Assembly: GCF_003732265.1 (NCBI RefSeq) | Contig: NZ_MOBK01000002.1 | Span: 310,001-374,000 of the forward strand | Origin: Pseudomonas brassicacearum | GTDB lineage: Bacteria; Pseudomonadota; Gammaproteobacteria; Pseudomonadales; Pseudomonadaceae | Direction of reading: 5' to 3' | DNA length: 64,000 nt | Shown: positions 47,308 to 55,509 of the stretch, piece after piece | Numbering within the stretch: the first letter of the stretch is position 1 | Layout of the letters: the number at the start of each line of letters is the position of its first letter | The notes under the pieces: model-generated | What the model saw: only the letters and a program-made list of their open reading frames with translations | Database searches by the model: none | Told to the model about the DNA's origin: nothing | Translations under genes and position numbers: made by a program

Positions 47308-47363
47308 ACCTTACTCACCTGCCCCTGAACTGCCCCTGAACGCAGTCTGAACCTGAGCTGAAT
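47308..47363 (-). promoter_or_regulatory. PhoP-type promoter: four 11-bp-spaced hexamers plus -10
   Basis: CTGAAC at 47325-47330, 47336-47341 and 47347-47352, and CTGAAT at 47358-47363, are spaced exactly 11 bp. On the minus strand they read GTTCAG direct repeats, the usual tandem-dimer layout of OmpR-family regulators. The nearest hexamer is 11 bp from TAAGGT (47308-47313), a candidate -10, the distance known for PhoP-activated promoters. The box may also serve the divergent dienelactone hydrolase gene. Confidence 0.75.
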
Positions 47364-47410
47364 CAGATCGACCCGGCTATTCTGATGACTCAATTGCAGG
47401 AGATCCGACC

Positions 47411-48202
47411 ATGCGCGTATTCCTCGCCCTTTGCTTGCTGATGCTCAGCGGACTGACTCAAGCCGCTATCAAGACTGAAGAAATCCCTTATCAAAGTGCC
47501 GACGGCACGAAAATGATCGGCTACTTCGCGTACGACGACGCCATTAAAGGCCCACGCCCCGGCGTGGTGGTGGTGCATGAGTTCTGGGGGCTGAACGACT
47601 ACGCCAAGCGCCGCGCCCGGGACCTCGCCGGCCTGGGCTACAGCGCGCTGGCCATCGACATGTACGGCGACGGCAAGAACACCGAGCATCCGAAGGACGC
47701 GATGGCGTTCATGCAGGAAGTACTGAAAGACAGCTCGGCAGCGGCGGTGCGTTTTCAGGCCGGGCTTACCCTGTTGGAGCAACAACCACAAACCGACCCG
47801 CAAAAAGTCGCGGCAATTGGCTACTGTTTTGGCGGCGGGGTGGTGCTGAATGCGGCGCGCCAGGGTTTGCCGCTGCTGGGGGTGGTGAGTTTCCACGGCG
47901 CGCTGGCGACCAAGACACCGGCCGTGCCTGGCGCGGTGAAGGCGAAAATCCTGGTGGAACATGGGGCGATGGACAGCATGGTCACGCCGGATGCCGTGGC
48001 GGCGTTCAAGGCAGAAATGGACAAGGCTGGCGCCGACTATACATTCGTCAGCCTTGAGGGGGCCAAGCATGGGTTCAGTAATCCGGATGCGGACCGGTTG
48101 GGCCATGGCGATCATGGCGGGCCGGATATTGGGTATAACAAGGCGGCGGATGAGCGTTCCTGGGCGGATATGCAGGCGTTCTTCAAAAAGATCTTTGGCT
48201 GA
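47411..48202 (+). CDS. Dienelactone hydrolase family protein
   Basis: The protein has 263 residues. A signal peptide MRVFLALCLLMLSGLTQA is followed by PRPGVVVVHEFWGLNDYAKRRARDLAGLGY. The nucleophile elbow is GYCFGGG with Cys in place of Ser, as in dienelactone hydrolases; the Asp/His region is AMDSMV and LEGAKHGF. The signal peptide makes it periplasmic. The substrate is unknown. Confidence 0.88.
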   Translation: MRVFLALCLLMLSGLTQAAIKTEEIPYQSADGTKMIGYFAYDDAIKGPRPGVVVVHEFWGLNDYAKRRARDLAGLGYSALAIDMYGDGKNTEHPKDAMAFMQEVLKDSSAAAVRFQAGLTLLEQQPQTDPQKVAAIGYCFGGGVVLNAARQGLPLLGVVSFHGALATKTPAVPGAVKAKILVEHGAMDSMVTPDAVAAFKAEMDKAGADYTFVSLEGAKHGFSNPDADRLGHGDHGGPDIGYNKAADERSWADMQAFFKKIFG

Positions 48203-48213
48203 TCAGTATTCCC

Positions 48214-48345
48214 TGTGGCGAGGGGGCTTGCCCCCGTTGGGCGGCGAAGCCGTCCTAAAACTAGTGAACGCATTTCGTCAGACACACCGCGTTCACGAGC
48301 TCACGACTGCTTTGCAGCCGAACGGGGGCAAGCCCCCTCGCCACA
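48214..48345. repeat. REP-like pair of the GGCGAGGGGGCTTGCCCCC family
   Basis: Inverted arms TGTGGCGAGGGGGCTTGCCC and GGGCAAGCCCCCTCGCCACA flank about 92 bp. It sits between the dienelactone hydrolase and the phosphopantetheinyl transferase genes. Confidence 0.88.
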
Positions 48346-48388
48346 AAAGCCCGGTTGCCACTACCCAGCGATTGAGCAACCCGGCAAA

Positions 48389-49123
48389 ATGCCCGCCATG
48401 AATCCCACCCCTGCCCTGCCCATCTGCTGCACCCCGCTCGATGCCCATTGGCCGCTGCCGTTTGTGCTGCCCGATACGGTGTTGCTGAGTACCCACTTCG
48501 ACAGTTCGCAACTGGCCAACGATGATTTCCAGCGCAGCGCCATCGAGCCGCCGGCAAGCATTCAGCGCTCAGTCGCCAAGCGTCAGGCCGAATTTCTCGC
48601 CGGACGGGTGTGCGCTCGGGCGGCGTTGCAACAGTTGGAAGGCCTGAGTTTTATCCCGGCCATCGGCGAAGACCGGGCGCCGGTGTGGCCGGCGCACATC
48701 GCCGGCTCCATCACCCACAGCACCGGCCGGGCGGCAGCGATTGTCGCGAGGAAAACCGATTGGCGCGGGTTGGGGATGGACCTGGAAAACCTGCTCAACC
48801 CGGAACGCGCCGAGCGCCTGGCCGGGGAAATTCTCACTCCACCGGAGTTGCAGCGTATGGCGGCCGGTCGTCGCGATGATCTGGCGCTGCGGGTGACGTT
48901 GACGTTTTCGGTGAAGGAAAGCCTGTTCAAGGCGCTGTACCCGATTGTTCAGCAGCGTTTTTATTTTGAACATGCCGAGGTGCTGGAGTGGACCGAGGCC
49001 GGTGAGGTGAGGCTGCGGTTGCTGACGGATTTGTCTGCCGAGTGGCGCAATGGCACGGAGCTGGAGGCGCAGTTTGGGGTGATGGATGGGCAGTTGTTGA
49101 GTCTGGTCAGTATCAAGGCCTGA
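48389..49123 (+). CDS. 4'-phosphopantetheinyl transferase (PcpS/EntD type)
   Basis: The protein has 244 residues from ATG at 48389, or 241 from ATG at 48398; neither has a strong ribosome site. The transferase signatures are GRVCARAALQQLE, GSITHSTGRAAAIVA, the metal-binding GMDLENLLNPERA and FSVKESLFKALYP. It transfers the phosphopantetheine arm of CoA onto acyl or peptidyl carrier proteins, probably the sole enzyme of this kind in fluorescent pseudomonads, as I recall for PcpS. Confidence 0.9.
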   Translation: MPAMNPTPALPICCTPLDAHWPLPFVLPDTVLLSTHFDSSQLANDDFQRSAIEPPASIQRSVAKRQAEFLAGRVCARAALQQLEGLSFIPAIGEDRAPVWPAHIAGSITHSTGRAAAIVARKTDWRGLGMDLENLLNPERAERLAGEILTPPELQRMAAGRRDDLALRVTLTFSVKESLFKALYPIVQQRFYFEHAEVLEWTEAGEVRLRLLTDLSAEWRNGTELEAQFGVMDGQLLSLVSIKA

Positions 49124-49147
49124 AGATGTGTGGTGGCTTGGCCGGCC

Positions 49148-49237
49148 TCTTCGCGAGCAAGCCCGCTCCCACATTTGACCGAGTTCCTTCGGGAGGAATG
49201 AGATTAAATGTGGGAGCGGGCTTGCTCGCGAAGAGGC
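49148..49237. repeat. REP pair
   Basis: Inverted units TTCGCGAGCAAGCCCGCTCC and GGAGCGGGCTTGCTCGCGAA flank about 40 bp between convergent genes. Confidence 0.9.
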
Positions 49238-49256
49238 CTGGCATTCACTACAAACC

Positions 49257-50867
49257 TCAGCGCTTCTCCTGATTGCGCGGCCAACTCAGGCTGAAACAAG
49301 CCCCACCCAGACTCTTGCTCTTGCTGATCAACGCCCGCCCGTCATGCCAATGAATAATCCTGCGCACGATGGACAACCCCAACCCATGCCCGCCCGACGC
49401 CCGGGTACGGCTGTCATCCAGGCGCAGGAACGGCGTAAAAATCCGCTCCCAGGCCAGCTCCGGCACTCCCGGCCCGTCATCCTCGACGTCCACCCGACAA
49501 CGCTGCTGCCCCACCTGATAACTCACGGTCACCCGCGACGAGGCGTGGCGCATGGCATTGCTGACGAGGTTCTGGATGGCCCGATGCAAGTAACGCGGCT
49601 CAGCCTCGACCCAGGCGTCATCGCAATCCGCCGCCGACAAACACAACCCACGCTGCACGGTAACTTCGGCACGTAACGGCGCCAGCTCCTCGATCACTTG
49701 ATTGACCAATGCATCCAGATTGATCCGCTGGAAATTCAGTGCCGGCGAGCCCTGCTCAAGCCGCGCGTAGGTCAGCATCTCATCGACCAGTTTGTCGAGG
49801 TCCTCGATGTCGTGATCCATGCCTTCGCGGTATTTCTCCAACTGCTGCGGCGTGGTGGCCGAGCCGATCATCTCCAGGCCGAAACGCAGGCGCGCCACCG
49901 GTGTGCGCAATTCGTGGGACACCGCGCGCACCAGTTCACGCTGGATCGCCAGCAATTGCTGCAAGTGCTCGGCCATGCCGTTGAATGCAGCGGCCAATCG
50001 GCCCACCGAGTCGGCACCGCGAGCCGGTACGCGGGTTTCCAGGCTGCCCTTGGCGATGCGCGTGGCGGCCGCTTCCAGACCGCGCAAACGGCGCTCCAGT
50101 TGCCGCACCAGCAGGTAGACGATCAAACCGATCAGGCTCAACCCGAGCGCCGCGATCAACACCAGCCATTCCGGCGGATAAGGATTCATCTGGTACAGCG
50201 GGCCGATCTCCAGCACCCATGGCGTGCCGACCATGCCGGCAAATACGCGGATCGAGTCGCCGCCCTTGCCAAGTGCCATCACCGTGTCGCCCTCGGAGAC
50301 CCGCCGGCTCTGGTCTTCGTCCATGTCCGCCTGCTCGACCTTGACCAGACGCAAGTCGAAACCAAAGCCCTTGTCTTCTTTCAGCAGCGCCAGCCGCTCG
50401 GGCTGCTCCGCCACCGGGTAACGCACCAGTTCATCGACCAGCAGATAAATAGTGGCGCGGGCCAGTTGTTCGCTGATCTGCTGCACCTCGCCGGTGAGCA
50501 GCAATTGTTCCTTGTCACTGACCAGTCGATAGACCTTGGCCGCGTGCGGGCCGGTCTGCTCCACCAGCGCCTGACCGCGCAGCACGCGGGTGCGCTGGGT
50601 GAGGTCGAGGTCAGTCTGGGCAAACGTGGTCAGCGCCAGTGGAATCCCGAGCAGGCGCTCCCAAACCAGCAAGGCGCGGTGGCGCTCGGTTTCGTTCATC
50701 GGCTTGAGGTTGTCGGCCATCAACGAAAACGTACCGTGGGCCAGGCGTTCGCGGTATTGCTCGCTGCGCACCTCGTTGAGCAGATGCAACGCCAGCACGC
50801 CGAGCACCGCGACCAACACCAGCGCCGCGCACATGCCGCCATAAATGCGCAGGAAGATCGAATTCAC
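49257..50867 (-). CDS. Sensor histidine kinase (RstB-like)
   Basis: The protein has 536 residues from GTG, overlapping the regulator stop by GTGA. TM1 is near 9-30; a ~200-residue periplasmic sensor follows; TM2 is EWLVLIAALGLSLIGLIVYLL near 233-253; then HAMP, phosphoacceptor H318 in VSHELRTPVARL, and an ATPase with LVSNAMRHASSR and GHGLGLSIVRR. In P. aeruginosa an equivalent pair sits beside nrdA, which matches here. Confidence 0.88.
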   Translation of the reverse strand: MNSIFLRIYGGMCAALVLVAVLGVLALHLLNEVRSEQYRERLAHGTFSLMADNLKPMNETERHRALLVWERLLGIPLALTTFAQTDLDLTQRTRVLRGQALVEQTGPHAAKVYRLVSDKEQLLLTGEVQQISEQLARATIYLLVDELVRYPVAEQPERLALLKEDKGFGFDLRLVKVEQADMDEDQSRRVSEGDTVMALGKGGDSIRVFAGMVGTPWVLEIGPLYQMNPYPPEWLVLIAALGLSLIGLIVYLLVRQLERRLRGLEAAATRIAKGSLETRVPARGADSVGRLAAAFNGMAEHLQQLLAIQRELVRAVSHELRTPVARLRFGLEMIGSATTPQQLEKYREGMDHDIEDLDKLVDEMLTYARLEQGSPALNFQRINLDALVNQVIEELAPLRAEVTVQRGLCLSAADCDDAWVEAEPRYLHRAIQNLVSNAMRHASSRVTVSYQVGQQRCRVDVEDDGPGVPELAWERIFTPFLRLDDSRTRASGGHGLGLSIVRRIIHWHDGRALISKSKSLGGACFSLSWPRNQEKR

Positions 50868-51586
50868 AGCGACGGGTCTACGCAGGCTTCGGGAACGAAC
50901 AGATAGCCTTTGCTGCGGATGGTCTTGATCAGTCGCGGGTGCTCGGGGTCATCGCCGATTTTCGGGCGGATGCGTGAGATACGCACATCGATGGAACGGT
51001 CCTGGCCGTCATAACCGATGCCGCGCAACGCGGTGAAAATCTCTTCCCGGGACAGGATGCGCCCGGCGTTGGCGACCAGCAGCCAGAGCAGGTCGAACTC
51101 GGCGCTGGTCAGCTCGATGCCGTTGTCATTCAGCCAGGCTTCACGCAATGCGTTGTCCACCACCAGCGGACCAAACTGCAGACGCCGTTGTTTTTCCGGG
51201 ATGGCCTCGGGGGCTTCACTGCGGCGCAACAGCGCCTGGATGCGTGCCAGCAACAGGCGCGGGCGCACCGGTTTGCACACGTAGTCATCGGCACCGAGGT
51301 CGAGGCCGAGGATCTGGTCGGTGTCGTCGGTGCGGGCGGTGAGCATGAGGATCGGGCCGTCATATTTATCGCGGACCTTGCGGCAGATGCTCAGGCCGTC
51401 TTCGCCCGGCAGCATCAGGTCGAGAATCACCAGGTCCGGCTTCTCTTTAATAATGCGCGCCGCCGCCAGCGCACCATTGCCTTCGATTGAAACGCGCAGG
51501 CCATTGGCTTCCAGGTAATCGCGGGTCAGTTCGGCCAGACGCTGGTCGTCCTCCACAATCAATACCTGCCAGGCTTCTTGCTCCAC
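50864..51586 (-). CDS. OmpR-family response regulator (RstA-like)
   Basis: The protein has 240 residues from GTG at 51586, chosen for AGAGGT and because the receiver starts at WQVLIVEDDQRL. Phosphoacceptor Asp is in DLVILDLMLPGEDG and Lys in YVCKPVRP. The winged helix ends in DRSIDVRISRIRPKIGDD and IRSKGYLFVP. The open extension to 51850 overlaps a promoter region. It is coupled to the kinase gene. Confidence 0.9.
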   Translation of the reverse strand: MEQEAWQVLIVEDDQRLAELTRDYLEANGLRVSIEGNGALAAARIIKEKPDLVILDLMLPGEDGLSICRKVRDKYDGPILMLTARTDDTDQILGLDLGADDYVCKPVRPRLLLARIQALLRRSEAPEAIPEKQRRLQFGPLVVDNALREAWLNDNGIELTSAEFDLLWLLVANAGRILSREEIFTALRGIGYDGQDRSIDVRISRIRPKIGDDPEHPRLIKTIRSKGYLFVPEACVDPSL

Positions 51587-52324
51587 GGTGACCTCTGCTT
51601 GCCGACAACACTTATAAGGAAGGATCCGCCCGTCTTTTTGTAATGATTGGGGAGGATAAGAATGCGTAACCATGGGGCGATTGTATAAACGCCGCCCGCC
51701 GAGAACACAAGCCGGCAAATGCGTTCGGACAAGCCGGTTTTTTGTGATAGGGTTCGCGCCCTTAAAAATCCAAACGGCTGTTTTCAATCGTTGAAAATCG
51801 ATGGAAAACGGTGCGCTCCAGCTAGGTCGCGGCCTACACGCCCATTCCACCTTTCACACACAATTTACGCACAGGTTTATCCACAGGTAGTACGTTGCAA
51901 CACCCTCCAAAACGCATTATCTTGTACCCCGGCGCAAAAAAAACCCTACATGTAGGGTTTTGCGCAAAAAACCAAACACAAACCGGACACCGATTTCAAG
52001 CGCTTTTATTGCCTCTTTCCGGTTGAACCAAACGTATTTTCGAAAGACCAAACCGCGCGTGCGGATGGCTACTGTTTTTGAGCCGAAAACGGCGTTAACG
52101 GTACGGGTGTTGCAGTCAATTACTGTCACCCAAAAGGATCCCGGTTTCAGGTTCAAGGCCTGGGACCAAAGACTTCGGCATGGAAGCGGCGCCCCAATTG
52201 CCCCTTCCTGATCTGTCCCGAAGTTGGTATGCCCGGCCCCTCGCCGGTTGTAGTGCTTCAGGACGGAACGGTGGGCACCGTGATGGTGCCCAAACAAACA
52301 TAGAGAATGTGGAGACAACCCCCC
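51587..52324 (+). promoter_or_regulatory. nrdA upstream region with long structured leader
   Basis: This 740-bp gap has no gene of its own. It holds a consensus DnaA box TTATCCACA (51877-51885), a 22-bp perfect palindrome with an A-rich left flank (51940-51961), and a TGGGCACC-GTGAT-GGTGCCCA hairpin (52272-52292). CCGGC/GCCGG at 52229-52243 adds a third stem. DnaA boxes control nrdA in E. coli; the role here is inferred. No NrdR box was found. Confidence 0.5.
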
Positions 52325-55219
52325 ATGCAAACCGACACAACTCGCGAGAACCCGCAGGGCACCTTGCCGCAGGCCGCTGATTCGACTTCGGATCTGTCCG
52401 CCACCGCGCCTGGTCAGCTTCGCGTGATCAAGCGTAACGGCACTGTCGTTCCTTACACCGATGACAAGATCACCGTCGCCATCACCAAAGCGTTTCTCGC
52501 AGTTGAAGGCGGCACCGCTGCCGCCTCGTCGCGAATCCATGACACCGTGGCCCGCCTGACCGAACAAGTCACCGCGACCTTCAAGCGTCGTATGCCTTCG
52601 GGCGGCACCATCCACATCGAAGAAATCCAGGACCAGGTCGAACTGGCCCTGATGCGTGCCGGCGAGCAGAAAGTAGCCCGCGACTACGTGATCTACCGGG
52701 ACGGCCGTTCGAAACAACGCGCCGCGCACGCCCCGGCCGAAGAAGCCGTCAACGCTCACCCATCGATCCGCATCACCCGGGCCGATGGCAGCTTTGCACC
52801 TCTGGACATGGGTCGTCTGAACACCATCGTCACCGAAGCGTGCGAAGGCCTGGAAGAAGTCGACGGCGACCTGATCCAGCGCGAAACCCTGAAAAACCTG
52901 TACGACGGCGTGGCCCTGACCGACGTCAACACCGCCCTGGTGATGACGGCCCGTACCCTGGTTGAACGTGAGCCGAACTACTCGTTCGTGACCGCTCGCC
53001 TGCTGATGGACACCCTGCGTGCCGAAGGCCTGAGCTTCCTCAACGTTGCCGAAAGCGCGACCCACCACGAGATGGTCGACCTGTACGCCAAGGCGCTGCC
53101 TGCGTACATCGCCAAGGGTATCGAATTCGAATTGCTGAACCCGGTCCTGGCCACTTTTGACCTGGAAAAACTCGGCAAGGCGATCAACCACGAGCGCGAT
53201 CAGCAGTTCACCTACCTGGGCCTGCAAACCCTGTACGACCGTTACTTCATCCACAAGGACGGTATCCGCTTCGAACTGCCGCAAATCTTCTTCATGCGCG
53301 TGGCCATGGGCCTGGCGATCGAAGAGAAGCAGAAAGAAGACCGTGCCATCGAGTTCTACAACCTGTTGTCGTCCTTCGACTACATGTCCTCGACCCCGAC
53401 CCTGTTCAACGCCGGCACCCTGCGTCCACAGCTGTCGAGCTGCTACTTGACCACCGTGCCGGATGACCTGTCGGGCATCTACCACGCGATCCACGACAAC
53501 GCCATGTTGTCGAAATTCGCCGGCGGCCTGGGCAACGACTGGACGCCAGTGCGTGCGCTCGGTTCGTACATCAAGGGCACCAACGGCAAATCCCAGGGCG
53601 TTGTTCCGTTCCTCAAGGTAGTGAACGACACCGCCGTTGCCGTTAACCAGGGTGGCAAGCGCAAAGGCGCTGTGTGTGCCTACCTGGAAACCTGGCACAT
53701 GGACATCGAAGAGTTCATCGAGCTGCGCAAGAACACCGGTGATGACCGTCGTCGTACCCACGACATGAACACCGCCAACTGGATCCCTGACCTGTTCATG
53801 AAGCGCGTCTTCGATGACGGCAAGTGGACCCTGTTCTCGCCGTCCGAAGTACCCGACCTGCACGACCTGACCGGTAAAGCCTTCGAAGAGCGTTACGAGT
53901 ACTACGAAGCCCTGACCGAATACCCAGGCAAGGTCAAACTGTTCAAGACCATCCAGGCCAAAGACCTGTGGCGCAAAATGTTGTCCATGCTGTTTGAAAC
54001 CGGCCACCCATGGCTGACCTTCAAAGACCCGTGCAACCTGCGCAGCCCGCAGCAACACGTCGGCGTGGTCCACAGCTCGAACCTGTGCACCGAGATCACC
54101 TTGAACACCAACAAGGACGAGATCGCCGTTTGCAACCTGGGCTCGATCAACCTGCCGAACCACATCGTCAACGGCAAGCTGGACACCGCCAAGCTGGAAC
54201 GCACCGTGAACACCGCTGTTCGCATGCTCGATAACGTTATCGACATCAACTACTACTCGGTGCCACAAGCGAAGAACTCCAACTTCAAGCACCGTCCGGT
54301 CGGACTGGGCATCATGGGCTTCCAGGACGCGCTGTACCTGCAGCACATTCCTTACGGTTCCGACGCTGCCGTCGAATTCGCCGACAAGTCGATGGAAGCG
54401 GTCAGCTACTACGCGATCCAGGCTTCCTGCGACCTGGCCGATGAGCGTGGCGCCTACGAGACGTTCCAGGGTTCGCTGTGGTCCAAAGGCATCCTGCCGC
54501 TGGATTCGCAACAGATCCTGATCGAGCAACGTGGCCAGAAGTACATCGACGTTGACCTGAAAGAATCCCTGGACTGGGCACCGGTTCGCGCCCGTGTGCA
54601 GAAAGGCATTCGTAACTCCAACATCATGGCCATCGCACCGACCGCGACCATCGCCAACATCACTGGCGTCTCGCAGTCGATCGAACCGACCTACCAGAAC
54701 CTCTACGTGAAATCGAACCTGTCAGGCGAATTCACCGTGATCAACCCGTACCTGGTTCGTGACCTCAAGGCTCGCGGCCTGTGGGACTCGGTCATGATCA
54801 ACGACCTGAAGTACTACGACGGTTCGGTGCAGCAGATCGAGCGCATCCCGCAAGAACTCAAAGAGCTCTACGCGACTGCTTTCGAAGTGGACACCAAGTG
54901 GATCGTTGACGCGGCAAGCCGTCGTCAGAAGTGGATCGACCAGGCTCAGTCACTGAACCTGTACATCGCTGGCGCTTCGGGCAAGAAGCTGGACGTGACC
55001 TACCGCATGGCTTGGTACCGTGGTCTGAAAACCACTTACTACCTCCGTGCCCTGGCCGCGACCAGCACCGAGAAGTCGACCATCAACACCGGCAAGCTGA
55101 ACGCTGTTTCCAGCGGCGGCAACCACGGTGAAGATTCGGTCCTGGCAGCACCAGCCGGCCCTGCTCCAGTGCCAAAGGCCTGCGCCATCGACGAGCCGGA
55201 TTGCGAAGCTTGCCAATAA
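52325..55219 (+). CDS. nrdA: Class Ia ribonucleotide reductase, large subunit NrdA
   Basis: The protein has 964 residues from ATG at 52325. Two N-terminal ATP-cones in tandem (LRVIKRNGTVVPYTDDK near 33 and SIRITRADGSFAPLD near 150) are the arrangement known from Pseudomonas NrdA. Active-site Cys lie in SSCYLTTVPDD, SNLCTEITL and the C-terminal PDCEACQ, which shuttles electrons. It reduces NDPs to dNDPs with NrdB. nrdB is not downstream in this window. Confidence 0.96.
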   Translation: MQTDTTRENPQGTLPQAADSTSDLSATAPGQLRVIKRNGTVVPYTDDKITVAITKAFLAVEGGTAAASSRIHDTVARLTEQVTATFKRRMPSGGTIHIEEIQDQVELALMRAGEQKVARDYVIYRDGRSKQRAAHAPAEEAVNAHPSIRITRADGSFAPLDMGRLNTIVTEACEGLEEVDGDLIQRETLKNLYDGVALTDVNTALVMTARTLVEREPNYSFVTARLLMDTLRAEGLSFLNVAESATHHEMVDLYAKALPAYIAKGIEFELLNPVLATFDLEKLGKAINHERDQQFTYLGLQTLYDRYFIHKDGIRFELPQIFFMRVAMGLAIEEKQKEDRAIEFYNLLSSFDYMSSTPTLFNAGTLRPQLSSCYLTTVPDDLSGIYHAIHDNAMLSKFAGGLGNDWTPVRALGSYIKGTNGKSQGVVPFLKVVNDTAVAVNQGGKRKGAVCAYLETWHMDIEEFIELRKNTGDDRRRTHDMNTANWIPDLFMKRVFDDGKWTLFSPSEVPDLHDLTGKAFEERYEYYEALTEYPGKVKLFKTIQAKDLWRKMLSMLFETGHPWLTFKDPCNLRSPQQHVGVVHSSNLCTEITLNTNKDEIAVCNLGSINLPNHIVNGKLDTAKLERTVNTAVRMLDNVIDINYYSVPQAKNSNFKHRPVGLGIMGFQDALYLQHIPYGSDAAVEFADKSMEAVSYYAIQASCDLADERGAYETFQGSLWSKGILPLDSQQILIEQRGQKYIDVDLKESLDWAPVRARVQKGIRNSNIMAIAPTATIANITGVSQSIEPTYQNLYVKSNLSGEFTVINPYLVRDLKARGLWDSVMINDLKYYDGSVQQIERIPQELKELYATAFEVDTKWIVDAASRRQKWIDQAQSLNLYIAGASGKKLDVTYRMAWYRGLKTTYYLRALAATSTEKSTINTGKLNAVSSGGNHGEDSVLAAPAGPAPVPKACAIDEPDCEACQ

Positions 55220-55253
55220 GCCGAGCCGGTAGGCGCTGAAAGGCGCTGACCTG

Positions 55254-55296
55254 AAACCCCCGATCAATCCTCTGGATGGGTCGGGGGTTTTCTTTT
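55254..55296 (+). terminator. Rho-independent terminator of nrdA
   Basis: A 10-bp stem AAACCCCCGA / TCGGGGGTTT with a 17-nt loop and a trailing T-rich run follows the nrdA stop by 35 bp. Confidence 0.88.
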
Positions 55297-55327
55297 GCCT
55301 CCAGGAAAGTGGTGCCCCCACTGACCT

Positions 55328-55414
55328 CTTCGCGAGCAGGCTCGCTCCCACAGGGGACCGGGTTGGCCTGGAGGAATGCGGTCAAATGTGGGAGCGAGCC
55401 TGCTCGCGAAGAGG
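55328..55414. repeat. REP pair
   Basis: Units TCTTCGCGAGCAGGCTCGCT and AGCGAGCCTGCTCGCGAAGA are inverted around about 35 bp between nrdA and flgE. Confidence 0.9.
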
Positions 55415-55462
55415 CCAGCCCAGACAACCGAAATGCCAATACCCGAGACAAACCCCGGCCAT

Positions 55463-55494
55463 AAAAAAACCCCTCTTTCAAGGGGTTCTTTATG
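55463..55494 (-). terminator. Terminator of the flgBCDE operon
   Basis: Stem AACCCCT/AGGGGTT with loop CTTTCA; read on the minus strand it is followed by a run of seven T. It lies directly after the flgE stop. Confidence 0.85.
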
Positions 55495-55509
55495 CAGCGC
55501 GATCAGGCA

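Noticed and set aside
51877..51885. DnaA box as part of a replication origin
   Set aside because: Only one perfect box, no DnaA gene, AT-rich unwinding region or box cluster nearby.
51917..54529. 870-codon open frame antisense to nrdA
   Set aside because: Same reason: reverse shadow of a highly conserved gene with strong codon bias.
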